Origin: PRO6 sp035565775
GTDB taxonomy: Bacteria > Pseudomonadota > Alphaproteobacteria > Rhizobiales > Xanthobacteraceae
Direction: 5' to 3'
Length of the DNA stretch: 64,000 bases
Assembly (NCBI GenBank): GCA_035565775.1
Contig: DATMRW010000021.1
Location: 1-64,000 of the forward strand
Shown here: piece after piece, positions 16,436-25,521 of the stretch
How positions within the stretch are numbered: position 1 is the first letter of the stretch
Layout: each line of letters opens with the position of its first letter
Position numbers and translations under genes: made by a program
Notes under the pieces: model-generated
Database searches by the model: none
What the model was told of the DNA's origin: nothing
What the model saw: only the letters and a program-made list of their open reading frames with translations

Positions 16436-17011
16436 TCAGAGCACTTGCACCGCAAGAACGACGCCGAGCACTGCGCAGGCCGCGCCCGCGGCACGCACCA
16501 GGGGTTGCCGCCGGGCCGAGGTCAAAGCCTTTCCGCTGGCGATGCCGATGCCCTGCAGCGCCGCAGTGGCGAGCGTGAAGCCCAACATGAATTCGAAGCC
16601 GCTGGCGTTCTCCGGCACTTCGGCGACATGCGCATAGCCATGAAACAGCGCGAACGCGCCAAGCATCACGCCGCCCAGCCACACCGGCAGATCGACCGCG
16701 AAGGCGACCATCAGGCCGACTACCACCACCGACGCCAGAATGCCGGGCTCCACGAACGGCAGCGCGACATGCGCCAGATTCAATCCGGCGCCGACCAGCA
16801 TCAGGGCAACGAATGCAGCCGGCCAAACCCAAAGCGCCCGGCCGCCCTTGAGCGCGGCCCAAAGACCCACCGCCAGCGCCACCGCGATGTGATCAATGCC
16901 ACTCAGCGGATGCTGCACGCCAGCAAGGAAGCCCGCGGTTCCCGAATGGCCGGGATGGGCCATTGCGGCAGTCGGCACCAAAAGTGCCAGAAGAAACACC
17001 AGTCGGCTCAT
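16436..17011 (-). CDS. ureJ: HupE/UreJ family protein
   Basis: A 191-residue inner-membrane protein of the HupE/UreJ family, thought to be involved in nickel uptake or supply for urease or hydrogenase. An N-terminal signal-like helix (LVFLLALLVPTAAMA) precedes the conserved HPGHSGTAGFLAGVQHPLSGIDHI (seen at residues 19-42), rich in His as expected for a metal site, and six hydrophobic segments follow. The family's second motif FHGYAHVAE is at about residues 124-132. It lies within the urease operon between ureA and ureB, as in other rhizobia. Confidence 0.93.
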   Translation of the reverse strand: MSRLVFLLALLVPTAAMAHPGHSGTAGFLAGVQHPLSGIDHIAVALAVGLWAALKGGRALWVWPAAFVALMLVGAGLNLAHVALPFVEPGILASVVVVGLMVAFAVDLPVWLGGVMLGAFALFHGYAHVAEVPENASGFEFMLGFTLATAALQGIGIASGKALTSARRQPLVRAAGAACAVLGVVLAVQVL

Positions 17012-17035
17012 CTGCGCTTCTCCAAAAGTTGATTG

Positions 17036-17338
17036 CTAGCGGATCGGATGATGGACGGTCACCAGCTTCGTACCATCGGGAAACGTCGCCTCGACCTGGA
17101 TGTCGGGGATCAGTTCGGGAATGCCTTCCATCACCTGATCGCGCGCCAGCACTTCCGCCCCCGCCTTCATCAATTCGGATACCGTCCGGCCATCGCGCGC
17201 GCCTTCAAGAATGAAGTCGGAGATCAACGCCACGGCTTCCGGATGGTTAAGTTTTACGCCGCGCTCGAGGCGGCGGCGCGCGACCATTGCGGCCATCGAG
17301 ATCAAGAGCTTGTCTTTTTCACGGGGAGACAAATTCAT
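17036..17338 (-). CDS. ureA: Urease gamma subunit
   Basis: A 100-residue UreA. The start MNLSPREKDKLLISMAAMVA, the LNHPEAVALISDFILEGARD segment and the ending VTVHHPIR are diagnostic of the family. It is a separate gene, as in most bacteria with three-subunit urease. It lies 90 bases after ureD and 24 bases before ureJ. Confidence 0.98.
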   Translation of the reverse strand: MNLSPREKDKLLISMAAMVARRRLERGVKLNHPEAVALISDFILEGARDGRTVSELMKAGAEVLARDQVMEGIPELIPDIQVEATFPDGTKLVTVHHPIR

Positions 17339-17428
17339 GGTAGCGCCACCTAAATTCGCCGTTGTTCAAACTCGCCCGCCTTGCAAATGTTCCTTCATCC
17401 GGCCGCCGCGCCCTTCGCAGTCGAGCCG

Positions 17429-18265
17429 TCAGCTCAGCCAAAGTCTTGGCGGTGTCAAGGATACCGCATGGGTCAGCACAGCCACCATGTGGGCGCGGAG
17501 CCACACCGGGTCGTGCGCGCAGAAGCGGATCATTGCAAAGCCGTTCCAGGCCGAAGCACCGACCTCACTGCCGAATTTTTCTGATGCTTCGCGCACGCGC
17601 GCAACGACCGCCTCGTCGCCCGGCACGACCAGCGCCGTGCCGATCGCGATGCCGCCATTCGCCGACGCACTCCGATGCAGCGCGGCGCCCACGTCACCGT
17701 CGAGGCGGACGTTTTCGGCAAACACCAGCTTGCCGCCCCGGCGCAGCCGCCAGCGATCGATGAACCGCCCGGAGCTCACGCGTTCACCCATGGCAAGGCG
17801 GCCGAAGACGACGATCTCCGCCAGCACCAGAGCGGCTTCCTCCGCCAGCTCAATCTCGATCGAGCGCATCACGCGTGCGCGATCAAACAAGATCGTCTCC
17901 TGCGGCAGCCAGGAAAGGCGCGCGCCCTGTTCCGCCTTGAGCCTGATGTTCACCAGCGCGTCCGGCCCATGGGACCGATAGACTTTTTCCGCGGCGGCGG
18001 TCGTCACGGTCAACGCCGCATTCGCGCCGACGCTTGCTTCGATGTCGAAACGGTCGCCGCCGGCAATGCCGCCAGCGGTGTTGAGCAGCATGGCGGACAG
18101 CCCGGCCTGCTCGGGCGAGGGAAATCTGACGCGCAGCGAGCCTGCCTCGCGCACCGCGCCACGGCGGGTGACGTCGCCGCTCGCGCGGACATCGAACGCG
18201 ACCTCGCCCACTGCGCGGTTGGCCGCGAAAGTTTCAGACGCCGGAGCAACGTTCAGAAGCGCCAT
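17429..18265 (-). CDS. ureD: Urease accessory protein UreD (UreH)
   Basis: A 278-residue UreD, the scaffold that binds apo-urease and forms the UreD-UreF-UreG complex. The family core LLNTAGGIAGGDRFDIEASV (about residues 60-79) and LPQETILFDRARVMRSIE (about 120-137) are clear. It is the first gene of the ure part, only 58 bases after the urtE stop, with no obvious terminator between, so urt and ure may share a transcript. Confidence 0.96.
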   Translation of the reverse strand: MALLNVAPASETFAANRAVGEVAFDVRASGDVTRRGAVREAGSLRVRFPSPEQAGLSAMLLNTAGGIAGGDRFDIEASVGANAALTVTTAAAEKVYRSHGPDALVNIRLKAEQGARLSWLPQETILFDRARVMRSIEIELAEEAALVLAEIVVFGRLAMGERVSSGRFIDRWRLRRGGKLVFAENVRLDGDVGAALHRSASANGGIAIGTALVVPGDEAVVARVREASEKFGSEVGASAWNGFAMIRFCAHDPVWLRAHMVAVLTHAVSLTPPRLWLS

Positions 18266-18323
18266 CGGCCTGGCCCTGCTTTGTTGGCCTCGCTTCGATT
18301 GTCCAGCTTGGACCCTTTGGCCG

Positions 18324-19025
18324 TCATAGCGCCATCGCCCGGGTTAGTTCATTCGCATCCAGGTTCCCCCGATCGCAGGTGAACTTGACCCGGCCACGGT
18401 CCATGACGACGAAACTATCGCCCAGCTCGCAGGCGAAGTCGAGATACTGTTCGACCAGCACGATGGCGATGTTGCCAAGGCTGCGGAGGTAGAAAATCGC
18501 TCGACCGATGTCCTTGATGATCGATGGCTGGATGCCTTCGGTCGGCTCATCCAGAAGCAGGAGTTTTGGGCGCATCACGAGGGCACGGCCGATGGCAAGC
18601 TGCTGCTGCTGTCCGCCCGAAAGATCGCCGCCCTTACGGCCGAGCATGGATTGCAGCACCGGAAACAACGAAAACACATCATCCGGAATGCTGCGGTCGT
18701 CGCGCTTGAGCGACGCGTAGCCGGTGATCAGGTTCTCGTGAACGGTCAGCAAGGGAAAGATCTCCCGCCCCTGCGGAACCAGTGCGATGCCGCGCCGCGC
18801 CCGCTCATGGGGCTTCAGCGCAGCAAGATCGATGCCGTCCAGATCGATGCTGCCGCCGGCGATCGGCTGCTGGCCGGCGATCGCCCGCAAGAGGCTGGTC
18901 TTGCCGACGCCGTTGCGGCCGAGCACGCAGGTCACCTTGCCGACGTCGGCGGTCATCGAGACGTCATGCAGGGCGCGGGCGGCGCCGTAGTAAAGACTGA
19001 TGTTACGGATCGCGAGCATGATCAA
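18324..19025 (-). CDS. urtE: Urea ABC transporter ATP-binding protein UrtE
   Basis: A 233-residue ABC ATPase of the LivF type. Walker A is LGRNGVGKTSLL (about 35-46), the signature is LSGGQQQQLAIGRAL and Walker B LLLLDEPTEGIQPSII; the EGIQPSII wording is typical of UrtE. With UrtD it powers the high-affinity urea transporter. Its start overlaps the urtD stop by four bases (ATGA). Confidence 0.96.
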   Translation of the reverse strand: MIMLAIRNISLYYGAARALHDVSMTADVGKVTCVLGRNGVGKTSLLRAIAGQQPIAGGSIDLDGIDLAALKPHERARRGIALVPQGREIFPLLTVHENLITGYASLKRDDRSIPDDVFSLFPVLQSMLGRKGGDLSGGQQQQLAIGRALVMRPKLLLLDEPTEGIQPSIIKDIGRAIFYLRSLGNIAIVLVEQYLDFACELGDSFVVMDRGRVKFTCDRGNLDANELTRAMAL

Positions 19026-19777
19026 CGCCCCAGATAGACTTCAATGACGCGTTCGTTCGCCGACACCTGATCGATCGAACCCTCAGCCAGCACCGCGCCC
19101 TCGTGCAGACACGTCACCCGCACGCCGAGTTCGCGGACAAAGGTCATGTCGTGCTCGACGACGACGACGGTCCTGTCGCGGTTGATCGCCTTGAGCAACT
19201 CGGCGGTCTGGTGCGTCTCGACGTCCGTCATGCCGGCGACCGGCTCGTCGACCAGCAAAAGCTTCGGCTCCTGCGCAAGCAGCATGCCGATCTCCAGCCA
19301 CTGCTTCTGGCCATGCGACAGGCTTCCGGCGAGGCGGCGGCGGACGCCTGTCAGATGCACCGTCTCGAGAACCCGCTTGATCTGCGCGGCTTCGTCCGCG
19401 CTCTGACGCCACCACAAGGTTGCCCGCACCCGATGGTCGCCCTTCAGGGCCAGCACCAGGTTGTCCTCCACGGACTGGCTTTCGAACACTGTCGGCTTCT
19501 GAAACTTCCGCCCGATCCCGAGTTCGGCGATCTGCGCTTCATCGAGCTTCGTCAGATCATGGATCCCGTCGAACAGCACGTCTCCGGCGTCGGGGCGGGT
19601 TTTTCCGGTGATGATGTCCATCATGGTCGTCTTGCCGGCCCCGTTGGGGCCGATGATGGCGCGCATCTCGCCGTCTGCGATGGTCAGGGACAGGTTGTTG
19701 ATCGCCCAAAATCCGTCGAAGGCGACGCTGACGCCATCGAGATAGAGCATCGCAGGATTGGCGCGCGCATCGGTCAT
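19022..19777 (-). CDS. urtD: Urea ABC transporter ATP-binding protein UrtD
   Basis: A 251-residue ABC ATPase of the LivG type. Walker A is IGPNGAGKTTMMDIITGKTR (about 41-60), the signature is LSHGQKQWLEIGMLL (typical of UrtD) and Walker B LLLVDEPVAGMTD. It is the partner of UrtE. It starts three bases after the urtC stop and overlaps urtE by four bases, so the genes are translationally coupled. Confidence 0.96.
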   Translation of the reverse strand: MTDARANPAMLYLDGVSVAFDGFWAINNLSLTIADGEMRAIIGPNGAGKTTMMDIITGKTRPDAGDVLFDGIHDLTKLDEAQIAELGIGRKFQKPTVFESQSVEDNLVLALKGDHRVRATLWWRQSADEAAQIKRVLETVHLTGVRRRLAGSLSHGQKQWLEIGMLLAQEPKLLLVDEPVAGMTDVETHQTAELLKAINRDRTVVVVEHDMTFVRELGVRVTCLHEGAVLAEGSIDQVSANERVIEVYLGR

Positions 19778-19780
19778 GGC

Positions 19781-20935
19781 CTACTCCACGAGATGAAGCT
19801 TGTCGGTGCAGTCGAGCTTGGCGCGCGAGGCGCGGCGCTCGCGATACGATTTCCACCAGCCCTGCACCGTGCCCACGATGCCGCGCGGCAGCAGCAGCGT
19901 GACCAGCACGAACAGGCCGCCGAGAATGAAGAGCCAGTAAGGCGCGAGCACGCCCGAGGTGAAGACGGTCTTGGCATAATTGACCGCAACCGCGCCGACC
20001 GTCGCCCCGATCAGCGTGCCGCGCCCGCCGACCGCTACCCACACCACCGCCTCGATCGAATTGGCCGGCGCGAACTCGCTGGGATTGATGATGCCGACCT
20101 GCGGCACATAGAGCGCCCCCGCAACGCCGGCCATGCAGGCCGAAAGCGTGAACACGAACAGCTTGTAGGACTCGACGCGGTAGCCGAGAAACCGCGTGCG
20201 CGCCTCCGCATCGCGGATCGCGATGAGAACCTTGCCGAGCTTTGACGACACGACTGCCCGGCAGACCAGGAACCCCGCGATCAGCGCCGCACAGCTCAGC
20301 GCGAACAGCGCCGCGCGGGTCGCCGGGGCCTGAACGTTGAAGCCGAGAATGTCCTTGAAGTCGGTCAGACCGTTATTGCCGCCGAAGCCGAAATCGTTGC
20401 GGAAGAAGGCAAGCATCAGCGCATAGGTCATCGCCTGCGTGATGATCGAAAGATAGACCCCGGTGACGCGCGAGCGGAAGGCGAACCAGCCGAAGGCGAA
20501 GGCGAACACGCCGGGCACCGCCACGACCATCAGCGCGGCGAACCAGAAATTGTCGAACCCCTGCCAGTACCACGGCAGCGACTTCCAGTTCAGAAACACC
20601 ATGAAGTCGGGCAGCACCGGATCGGCGTAGACGCCGCGGGAGCCGATCTGCCGCATCAGATACATGCCCATGGCGTAGCCGCCGAGCGCGAAGAACGCGC
20701 CATGCCCCAGCGACAAGATCCCGCAATAGCCCCAGATCAGATCGATCGAAAGCGCGAGCAGCGCATAGCAAGCGTATTTGCCGAACAACGAGACGAAATA
20801 GGTCGATACATGCAGCGGCGAGGTTGCCGACGTCAGCAGATTGAGCAACGGCACGACGATGCCGATCGCGGCGACAATCAGCACGAACAGTGCGGCGCTG
20901 CGGTTGAGCGAGCGGGTCAACGGGTGCCCCATCAT
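19781..20935 (-). CDS. urtC: Urea ABC transporter permease UrtC
   Basis: A 384-residue LivM-type permease with about ten hydrophobic segments and the conserved YCGILSLGHGAFFALGGYAM loop (about 85-104) of branched-chain-amino-acid/urea permeases. I chose the ATG pair at 20935/20932, which overlaps the urtB stop (ATGA type); the long upstream open frame overlaps urtB and is not coding. The C-terminus includes a cytoplasmic basic tail. Confidence 0.95.
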   Translation of the reverse strand: MMGHPLTRSLNRSAALFVLIVAAIGIVVPLLNLLTSATSPLHVSTYFVSLFGKYACYALLALSIDLIWGYCGILSLGHGAFFALGGYAMGMYLMRQIGSRGVYADPVLPDFMVFLNWKSLPWYWQGFDNFWFAALMVVAVPGVFAFAFGWFAFRSRVTGVYLSIITQAMTYALMLAFFRNDFGFGGNNGLTDFKDILGFNVQAPATRAALFALSCAALIAGFLVCRAVVSSKLGKVLIAIRDAEARTRFLGYRVESYKLFVFTLSACMAGVAGALYVPQVGIINPSEFAPANSIEAVVWVAVGGRGTLIGATVGAVAVNYAKTVFTSGVLAPYWLFILGGLFVLVTLLLPRGIVGTVQGWWKSYRERRASRAKLDCTDKLHLVE

Positions 20936-22539
20936 GCCTCCACCGCCCGGCCGCGCAGCGCGAACAGGCCGCGGGGGCGTTTCTGAATGAACAGGATGAT
21001 CAGGATGAGGATGACGATCTTGCCGAGCACTGCACCCGCAACCGGCTCGAGAAACTTGTTGGCGACGCCGAGCGTAAGCGCGCCGACCAGCGTGCCCCAG
21101 AGATTGCCGACGCCGCCGAAGACCACGACCATGAAGGAGTCGATAATATAGCCCTGCCCGAGATTGGGGCTGACATTGTCGATCTGCGACAGCGCGACCC
21201 CGGCGATCCCGGCGATGCCTGAGCCGAGGCCGAAGGTCAGCGCATCGACCTTCGCGGCGGCGATCCCCATCGATCCGGCCATGCGCCGGTTCTGCGTCAC
21301 CGCGCGCATTTCGAGGCCGAAGCGGGTGTATCGCAGCATCGCCAGCAGGACGCCGAACACCGCGAAGGCAAACACCACGGTCCACAGCCGGTTATAGGTG
21401 ATGGTGAGCTGGCCGAACTCGAAGGCCCCGCTCATCCACGACGGGTTGCCGACCTCGCGATTGGTCGGGCCGAACACGGTGCGCACCGCCTGCTGCAAAA
21501 TCAGCGAGATGCCCCAGGTGGCCAGCAGGGTTTCGAGCGGGCGCCCATAAAGAAAGCGGATCACGGTTCGCTCGATCACGATGCCGATTGCGCCCGCGAC
21601 AAGGAAGGCGAGCGGCAGCGCAATCAAGAGCGAGTAGCCGAACAATTCCGGGTTCGAGCCGCGGATGATTTCCTGAACCACGAAGGTGACATAGGCGCCG
21701 ATCATCACCATCTCGCCATGCGCCATGTTGATCACGCCCATCACACCAAAGGTGATCGCAAGGCCGATGGCCGCAAGCAGCAGCACCGAGCCGAGCGAGA
21801 CCCCGTACCAGGCGCTTTCCACTGCGCTCCAGATCGTCAGCCTGCGTTCGATCGCGCTCGCTACATTGCTCGCCACCTTCGCGACCGCGGGCGAGAGGCC
21901 AGCCGGCAGGTTTGTCACCAGCGCCAGAGCCTCCTGATCGCCGCGTTCGCGCATCACCTCCAGCGCCGCGACGCGGTCGGCATCGCTCGCATCGGGGCTG
22001 AACAGGAGAACTGCCGCGCGCGCTTCGGTCAGGGCAGCTTTGGCATCGGCATTCGTCTCATTCGCCAGCGCCTTGTCGATTGGCGCCAGGGACGCGGGAT
22101 CGTGGTTACTGAAGGCGGTCTGCGCCGCCTGGATGCGCAGGGCCGGATCCGGCGAGAACAGCGTCAGGCTGCCCAGCGCGACCTCGACGGACCGCCGCAG
22201 CCGATTGTTGAGGCGCACGGCGCTGGCCGTGGCCGGAAGCGCCGCGACCGCCGCGCCGCTCGCGGCGTCAATCACCTTGTTGTCGGTCGTCTGGATAAAA
22301 ACCCTTCCAGCCGCGGCATCGGCATACAGCCGCCCGTCCTGCAGCGCCTGAATGATCGGATAGGCGAGCGGGTTGCCGCTGGCGGCAATCGTGGCGACGG
22401 CCTTTTCCGACTGGCTGTAGGAACCTCCAGCAAAGCCCGCCACCGCGTCCTCGAACGTACCGGCCTGAGCGAGCTGGTTCGAGACGGCGAGCAGAACAAG
22501 CGCTATCGCCAGCAAGGCAAATCGTTTGAGAGCGATCAC
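20932..22539 (-). CDS. urtB: Urea ABC transporter permease UrtB
   Basis: A 535-residue LivH-type permease. A signal peptide (ALLAIALVLLAVSNQLAQAG) is followed by about 200 residues of soluble, Ala-rich helical sequence, and then by the permease domain from about residue 230 (GVMGVINMAHGEMVMIGAYV is the conserved loop). The long N-terminal periplasmic part is normal for UrtB and absent from LivH. It is preceded by a strong hairpin that separates it from urtA. Confidence 0.95.
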   Translation of the reverse strand: MIALKRFALLAIALVLLAVSNQLAQAGTFEDAVAGFAGGSYSQSEKAVATIAASGNPLAYPIIQALQDGRLYADAAAGRVFIQTTDNKVIDAASGAAVAALPATASAVRLNNRLRRSVEVALGSLTLFSPDPALRIQAAQTAFSNHDPASLAPIDKALANETNADAKAALTEARAAVLLFSPDASDADRVAALEVMRERGDQEALALVTNLPAGLSPAVAKVASNVASAIERRLTIWSAVESAWYGVSLGSVLLLAAIGLAITFGVMGVINMAHGEMVMIGAYVTFVVQEIIRGSNPELFGYSLLIALPLAFLVAGAIGIVIERTVIRFLYGRPLETLLATWGISLILQQAVRTVFGPTNREVGNPSWMSGAFEFGQLTITYNRLWTVVFAFAVFGVLLAMLRYTRFGLEMRAVTQNRRMAGSMGIAAAKVDALTFGLGSGIAGIAGVALSQIDNVSPNLGQGYIIDSFMVVVFGGVGNLWGTLVGALTLGVANKFLEPVAGAVLGKIVILILIILFIQKRPRGLFALRGRAVEA

Positions 22540-22562
22540 GTGAACCCCCGGTTGCGGGAGGA

Positions 22563-22587
22563 GGAAGGCGGCGCTGCGCCGCCTTCC
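22563..22587 (-). terminator. Intra-operon hairpin between urtA and urtB
   Basis: GGAAGGCGGCG (22563-22573) pairs perfectly with 22577-22587 around a CTG loop. It lies in the 82-base gap after the urtA stop and before the urtB start, without a T-run. Such hairpins after solute-binding-protein genes stabilise the upstream message or attenuate the downstream genes. Confidence 0.6.
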
Positions 22588-22621
22588 GGCGGAATGGATC
22601 AGAGAATTCGAGCGCGGACGA

Positions 22622-23953
22622 TCACAGCCCCTGGCCGCCGCACTTCTTGGTCTTGGTGTTGTAGTTGCCGCACTTCAGCGTCACCCAGTCGGCCTCAAGG
22701 TCCTTGGAGCCTTCGAGGTAATCGGACCAGGCATCGCCGGGTACGAGCTTCGCCTTGGTCGGATCATCCGGCGAGACGACGTTGAACTGGCCGTCCGCCT
22801 GGATCTCGCCGATGAATACCGGCTTGGTGATGTGATGGTTGGGCAGCATCTCCGATACGCCGCCGGTGAGGTTCGGCTGCTTGATGCCCGGCAGCGCATC
22901 GATCACCTTGTCGCTGTCGAACGACTTGGCCTTCTCCACCGCCTTCACCCACATGTTGAAGCCGATATAGTGCGCCTCCATCGGATCGTTGGTCACGCGC
23001 TTCGGGTTCTTGGTGAAGGCGTGCCACTCCTTGATGAAGGCGGCGTTGGCGGGCGTGTTGATCGATTCAAAATAATTCCAGGCCGCAAGATGGCCGACGA
23101 GCGGCTTGGTATCGATGCCCGCCAGCTCCTCCTCGCCGACCGAGAACGCCACCACCGGAATGTCGGTCGCCTTGATACCCTGATTGCCGAGCTCCTTGTA
23201 GAACGGCACGTTCGCATCGCCATTGATGGTGGAGACCACGGCGGTCTTCTTGCCGCCAGAGCCGAAAGTCTTGATCTTCGAGACTTCGGTTTGCCAATCG
23301 GAAAAGCCGAAGGGCGTGTAGTTGATCATGATGTCCTCAGGCGCAACGCCCTTGGAGGTGAGATAGGCTTCGAGGATCTTGTTGGTGGTGCGCGGATAGA
23401 CATAATCGGTGCCTTCCAGCACCCAGCGTTTCACCCCCTCTTCCTTCATCAGATAATCGACGGCCGGGATCGCCTGCTGGTTGGGCGCTGCGCCTGTGTA
23501 GAAGACGTTGCGCTCGCTCTCCTCGCCCTCGTACTGCACCGGATAGAACAGGATCGAATTCAGCTCCTTGAAGACCGGCAGCACGGACTTGCGCGACACC
23601 GAGGTCCAGCAGCCGAACACGACCGCGACCTTGTCCTTGGTGATCAGCTCCCGCGCTTTCTCGGCGAACAGCGGCCAGTTCGATGCGGGGTCCACGACCA
23701 CGGCCTCCAGCTTTTTCCCGAGGACGCCGCCCTTTTTGTTTTGCTCGTCGATCAGCATCAGCATGACGTCCTTGAGCGTCGTCTCGCTGATCGCCATGGT
23801 TCCGGACAGCGAATGGAGAATGCCAATCTTGATCGTGTCATCGGCCCTCGCCGGCGACAGCATCGTGCATCCCAGAAGCAAACCTGCGCTCAGCGTGAGC
23901 CAGCCGCGCCGGCTGAACGGTGTTTCCATCAAGCGGTTCAACGGATTGGACAT
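22622..23953 (-). CDS. urtA: Urea ABC transporter substrate-binding protein UrtA
   Basis: A 443-residue periplasmic urea-binding protein. A signal sequence with twin arginine (SRRGWLTLSAGLLLG, residues 14-28) ends near PARADD; the mature protein starts with TIKIGILHSLSGTMAISE, typical of UrtA/FmdD proteins. Downstream blocks such as YPVQYEGEESERNVFYTGA and GDANVPFYKELGNQG are also typical. I chose the ATG at 23953 (MSNPLN); the longer open frame overlaps the promoter region. A sigma-54 promoter lies about 65 bases upstream. Confidence 0.95.
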   Translation of the reverse strand: MSNPLNRLMETPFSRRGWLTLSAGLLLGCTMLSPARADDTIKIGILHSLSGTMAISETTLKDVMLMLIDEQNKKGGVLGKKLEAVVVDPASNWPLFAEKARELITKDKVAVVFGCWTSVSRKSVLPVFKELNSILFYPVQYEGEESERNVFYTGAAPNQQAIPAVDYLMKEEGVKRWVLEGTDYVYPRTTNKILEAYLTSKGVAPEDIMINYTPFGFSDWQTEVSKIKTFGSGGKKTAVVSTINGDANVPFYKELGNQGIKATDIPVVAFSVGEEELAGIDTKPLVGHLAAWNYFESINTPANAAFIKEWHAFTKNPKRVTNDPMEAHYIGFNMWVKAVEKAKSFDSDKVIDALPGIKQPNLTGGVSEMLPNHHITKPVFIGEIQADGQFNVVSPDDPTKAKLVPGDAWSDYLEGSKDLEADWVTLKCGNYNTKTKKCGGQGL

Positions 23954-24017
23954 GAGACCCGATCTCCCTGACAGGACGGGGCTGCGAAGGGGCTCGCAAC
24001 CATCTGCGGGAGAAGAA

Positions 24018-24033
24018 AGCAAGAGGTGTGCCA
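24018..24033 (-). promoter_or_regulatory. Sigma-54 (RpoN) promoter of urtA
   Basis: On the minus strand TGGCAC-ACCTC-TTGCT fits the -24/-12 consensus TGGCAC-N5-TTGCW at every position, including the correct GG-to-GC spacing. The predicted transcription start is about 24006, giving a leader of about 50 bases before urtA. Genes with such promoters need an activator, normally NtrC for nitrogen genes; I could not identify a clean NtrC site in 24040-24300. Confidence 0.85.
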
Positions 24034-24322
24034 GCACCTCACTCGTGATAAATCACTGAATTATTTTGTGTTTTTTAGAACCTCCGAAGAAATGCTGCTT
24101 CGCCTGCTGCGATTTTCAGCAGCGATGCAATTTGCGCTTATTTCTTGAGCAGCGCAGTTGGCGCGCTCCCCGCAACTCTGGCGTGAATGCTTCAGACGCC
24201 GAGCGCCTTGCAAATCTGGGGGAGAAGAAAGCCCCGCGGCGCGTTGATGCAGCGGCGCGCCGCGTCCGTCCCCGGCCGCGCTCTCGAACTCGTTAGGCAG
24301 ACACGTTTGGGAGACCAGCAAA

Positions 24323-25369
24323 ATGCCAGACGCGATCAACCCCCATCGCCGCCACTTCCTTGGCGCCGCGGCTGCAGCTCTGGCCGCCGCCCAGTTCGCC
24401 TTCGGCAGGTCAGCCGATGCCCAATCCGGCAGCACGAAACCCGCGAGCCCGCGCGCGGGAACGCACACCTCGTTCGGGCCGCTGAAACAGATCGATGCCG
24501 GCGCTTTGAATGTCGGATATGCCGAGGCCGGTCCCTCAGATGGGCCAATCGTCATTCTTCTGCACGGCTGGCCTTACGACATCTACAGCTTTGTCGACGT
24601 CGCGCCGCTCCTTGCGGCCAAGGGCTGCCGGGTGATCATCCCTTATCTGCGCGGCTACGGCACGACGCGCTTCCTCTCCGACGCCGCGTTCCGCAATGGC
24701 CAGCCCTCGGCGCTCGCCGTCGACACCATCGCGCTGATGGACGCGCTCAAGATCGAAAAGGCGACGCTCGCCGGCTTTGACTGGGGCGCACGGACCGCCG
24801 ACATCATCGCGGCGCTCTGGCCCGAGCGCTGCGCCGCGCTGGTCTCGGTCAGCGGCTATCTCATCGGCAGTCAAGCGGCCGGCAAAACGCCGCTGCCGCC
24901 AGATGACGAACTGCAATGGTGGTATCAATTCTACTTCGCCACCGAGCGCGGCCGCGACGGCTATGACAAGTATCGGCACGATTTCGCACGGCTGATCTGG
25001 AAGCTCGCCTCCCCGAAATGGAATTTTGACGATGCGACGTTCGAGCGCAGCGCAAAGGCGTTCGACAATCCCGATCATGTGCCGATCGTGATCCACAATT
25101 ACCGCTGGCGGCTGGGCCTTGCCGAGGGCGAACCGCAATATGACGCGCTGGAAACGAAGCTTGCTCAGGCTCCCGTCATTGCCGTTCCCACCATCACCAT
25201 GGAAGGCGACGCCAACGGCGCGCCGCATCCGCCGCCATCGGCCTACGCCAAAATGTTCTCGGGCAACTATTCGCACCGGACCATCAAGGGAGGGATCGGG
25301 CACAACCTGCCGCAGGAAGCGCCGCAGGCCTTTGCCGACGCGGTGATCGCCGTCATGACGAGCCGTTGA
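24323..25369 (+). CDS. Tat-exported alpha/beta hydrolase (epoxide hydrolase-like)
   Basis: A 348-residue alpha/beta-hydrolase with a Tat signal: HRRHFLGAAAAALAAAQ at residues 8-24. The oxyanion motif is LLHGWPYD (about 78-85), and the nucleophile elbow is LAGFDWGAR, placing an Asp rather than Ser at the nucleophile position, as in epoxide hydrolases and haloalkane dehalogenases. The catalytic His is probably in GIGHNLPQEAP near the C-terminus. The protein should fold in the cytoplasm and act in the periplasm. It is divergent from urtA and not functionally linked to it. The substrate is unknown. Confidence 0.88.
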   Translation: MPDAINPHRRHFLGAAAAALAAAQFAFGRSADAQSGSTKPASPRAGTHTSFGPLKQIDAGALNVGYAEAGPSDGPIVILLHGWPYDIYSFVDVAPLLAAKGCRVIIPYLRGYGTTRFLSDAAFRNGQPSALAVDTIALMDALKIEKATLAGFDWGARTADIIAALWPERCAALVSVSGYLIGSQAAGKTPLPPDDELQWWYQFYFATERGRDGYDKYRHDFARLIWKLASPKWNFDDATFERSAKAFDNPDHVPIVIHNYRWRLGLAEGEPQYDALETKLAQAPVIAVPTITMEGDANGAPHPPPSAYAKMFSGNYSHRTIKGGIGHNLPQEAPQAFADAVIAVMTSR

Positions 25370-25521
25370 TCGCATCGGTACCGCCGCACTTCCGCGCAGC
25401 GCCGCGCAAACGCTATCGCCGTGCCGAGGCGACGTGCTCTCTTCCGCATCGAAAAACTCGCTGTATATTTTGAAACTCAATCAGCCGGCGAAAACAGCCG
25501 GACGCAAAAAACGGAGGAGAC

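Noticed and set aside
19781..21385. Extended start for UrtC (534 residues)
   Set aside because: The extra N-terminus overlaps urtB in another frame and has no permease character; the ATG pair at 20932-20935 fits.
24323..25369. Alpha/beta hydrolase as part of the urea operon
   Set aside because: It is divergent from urtA, carries a Tat signal and has no link to urea metabolism.
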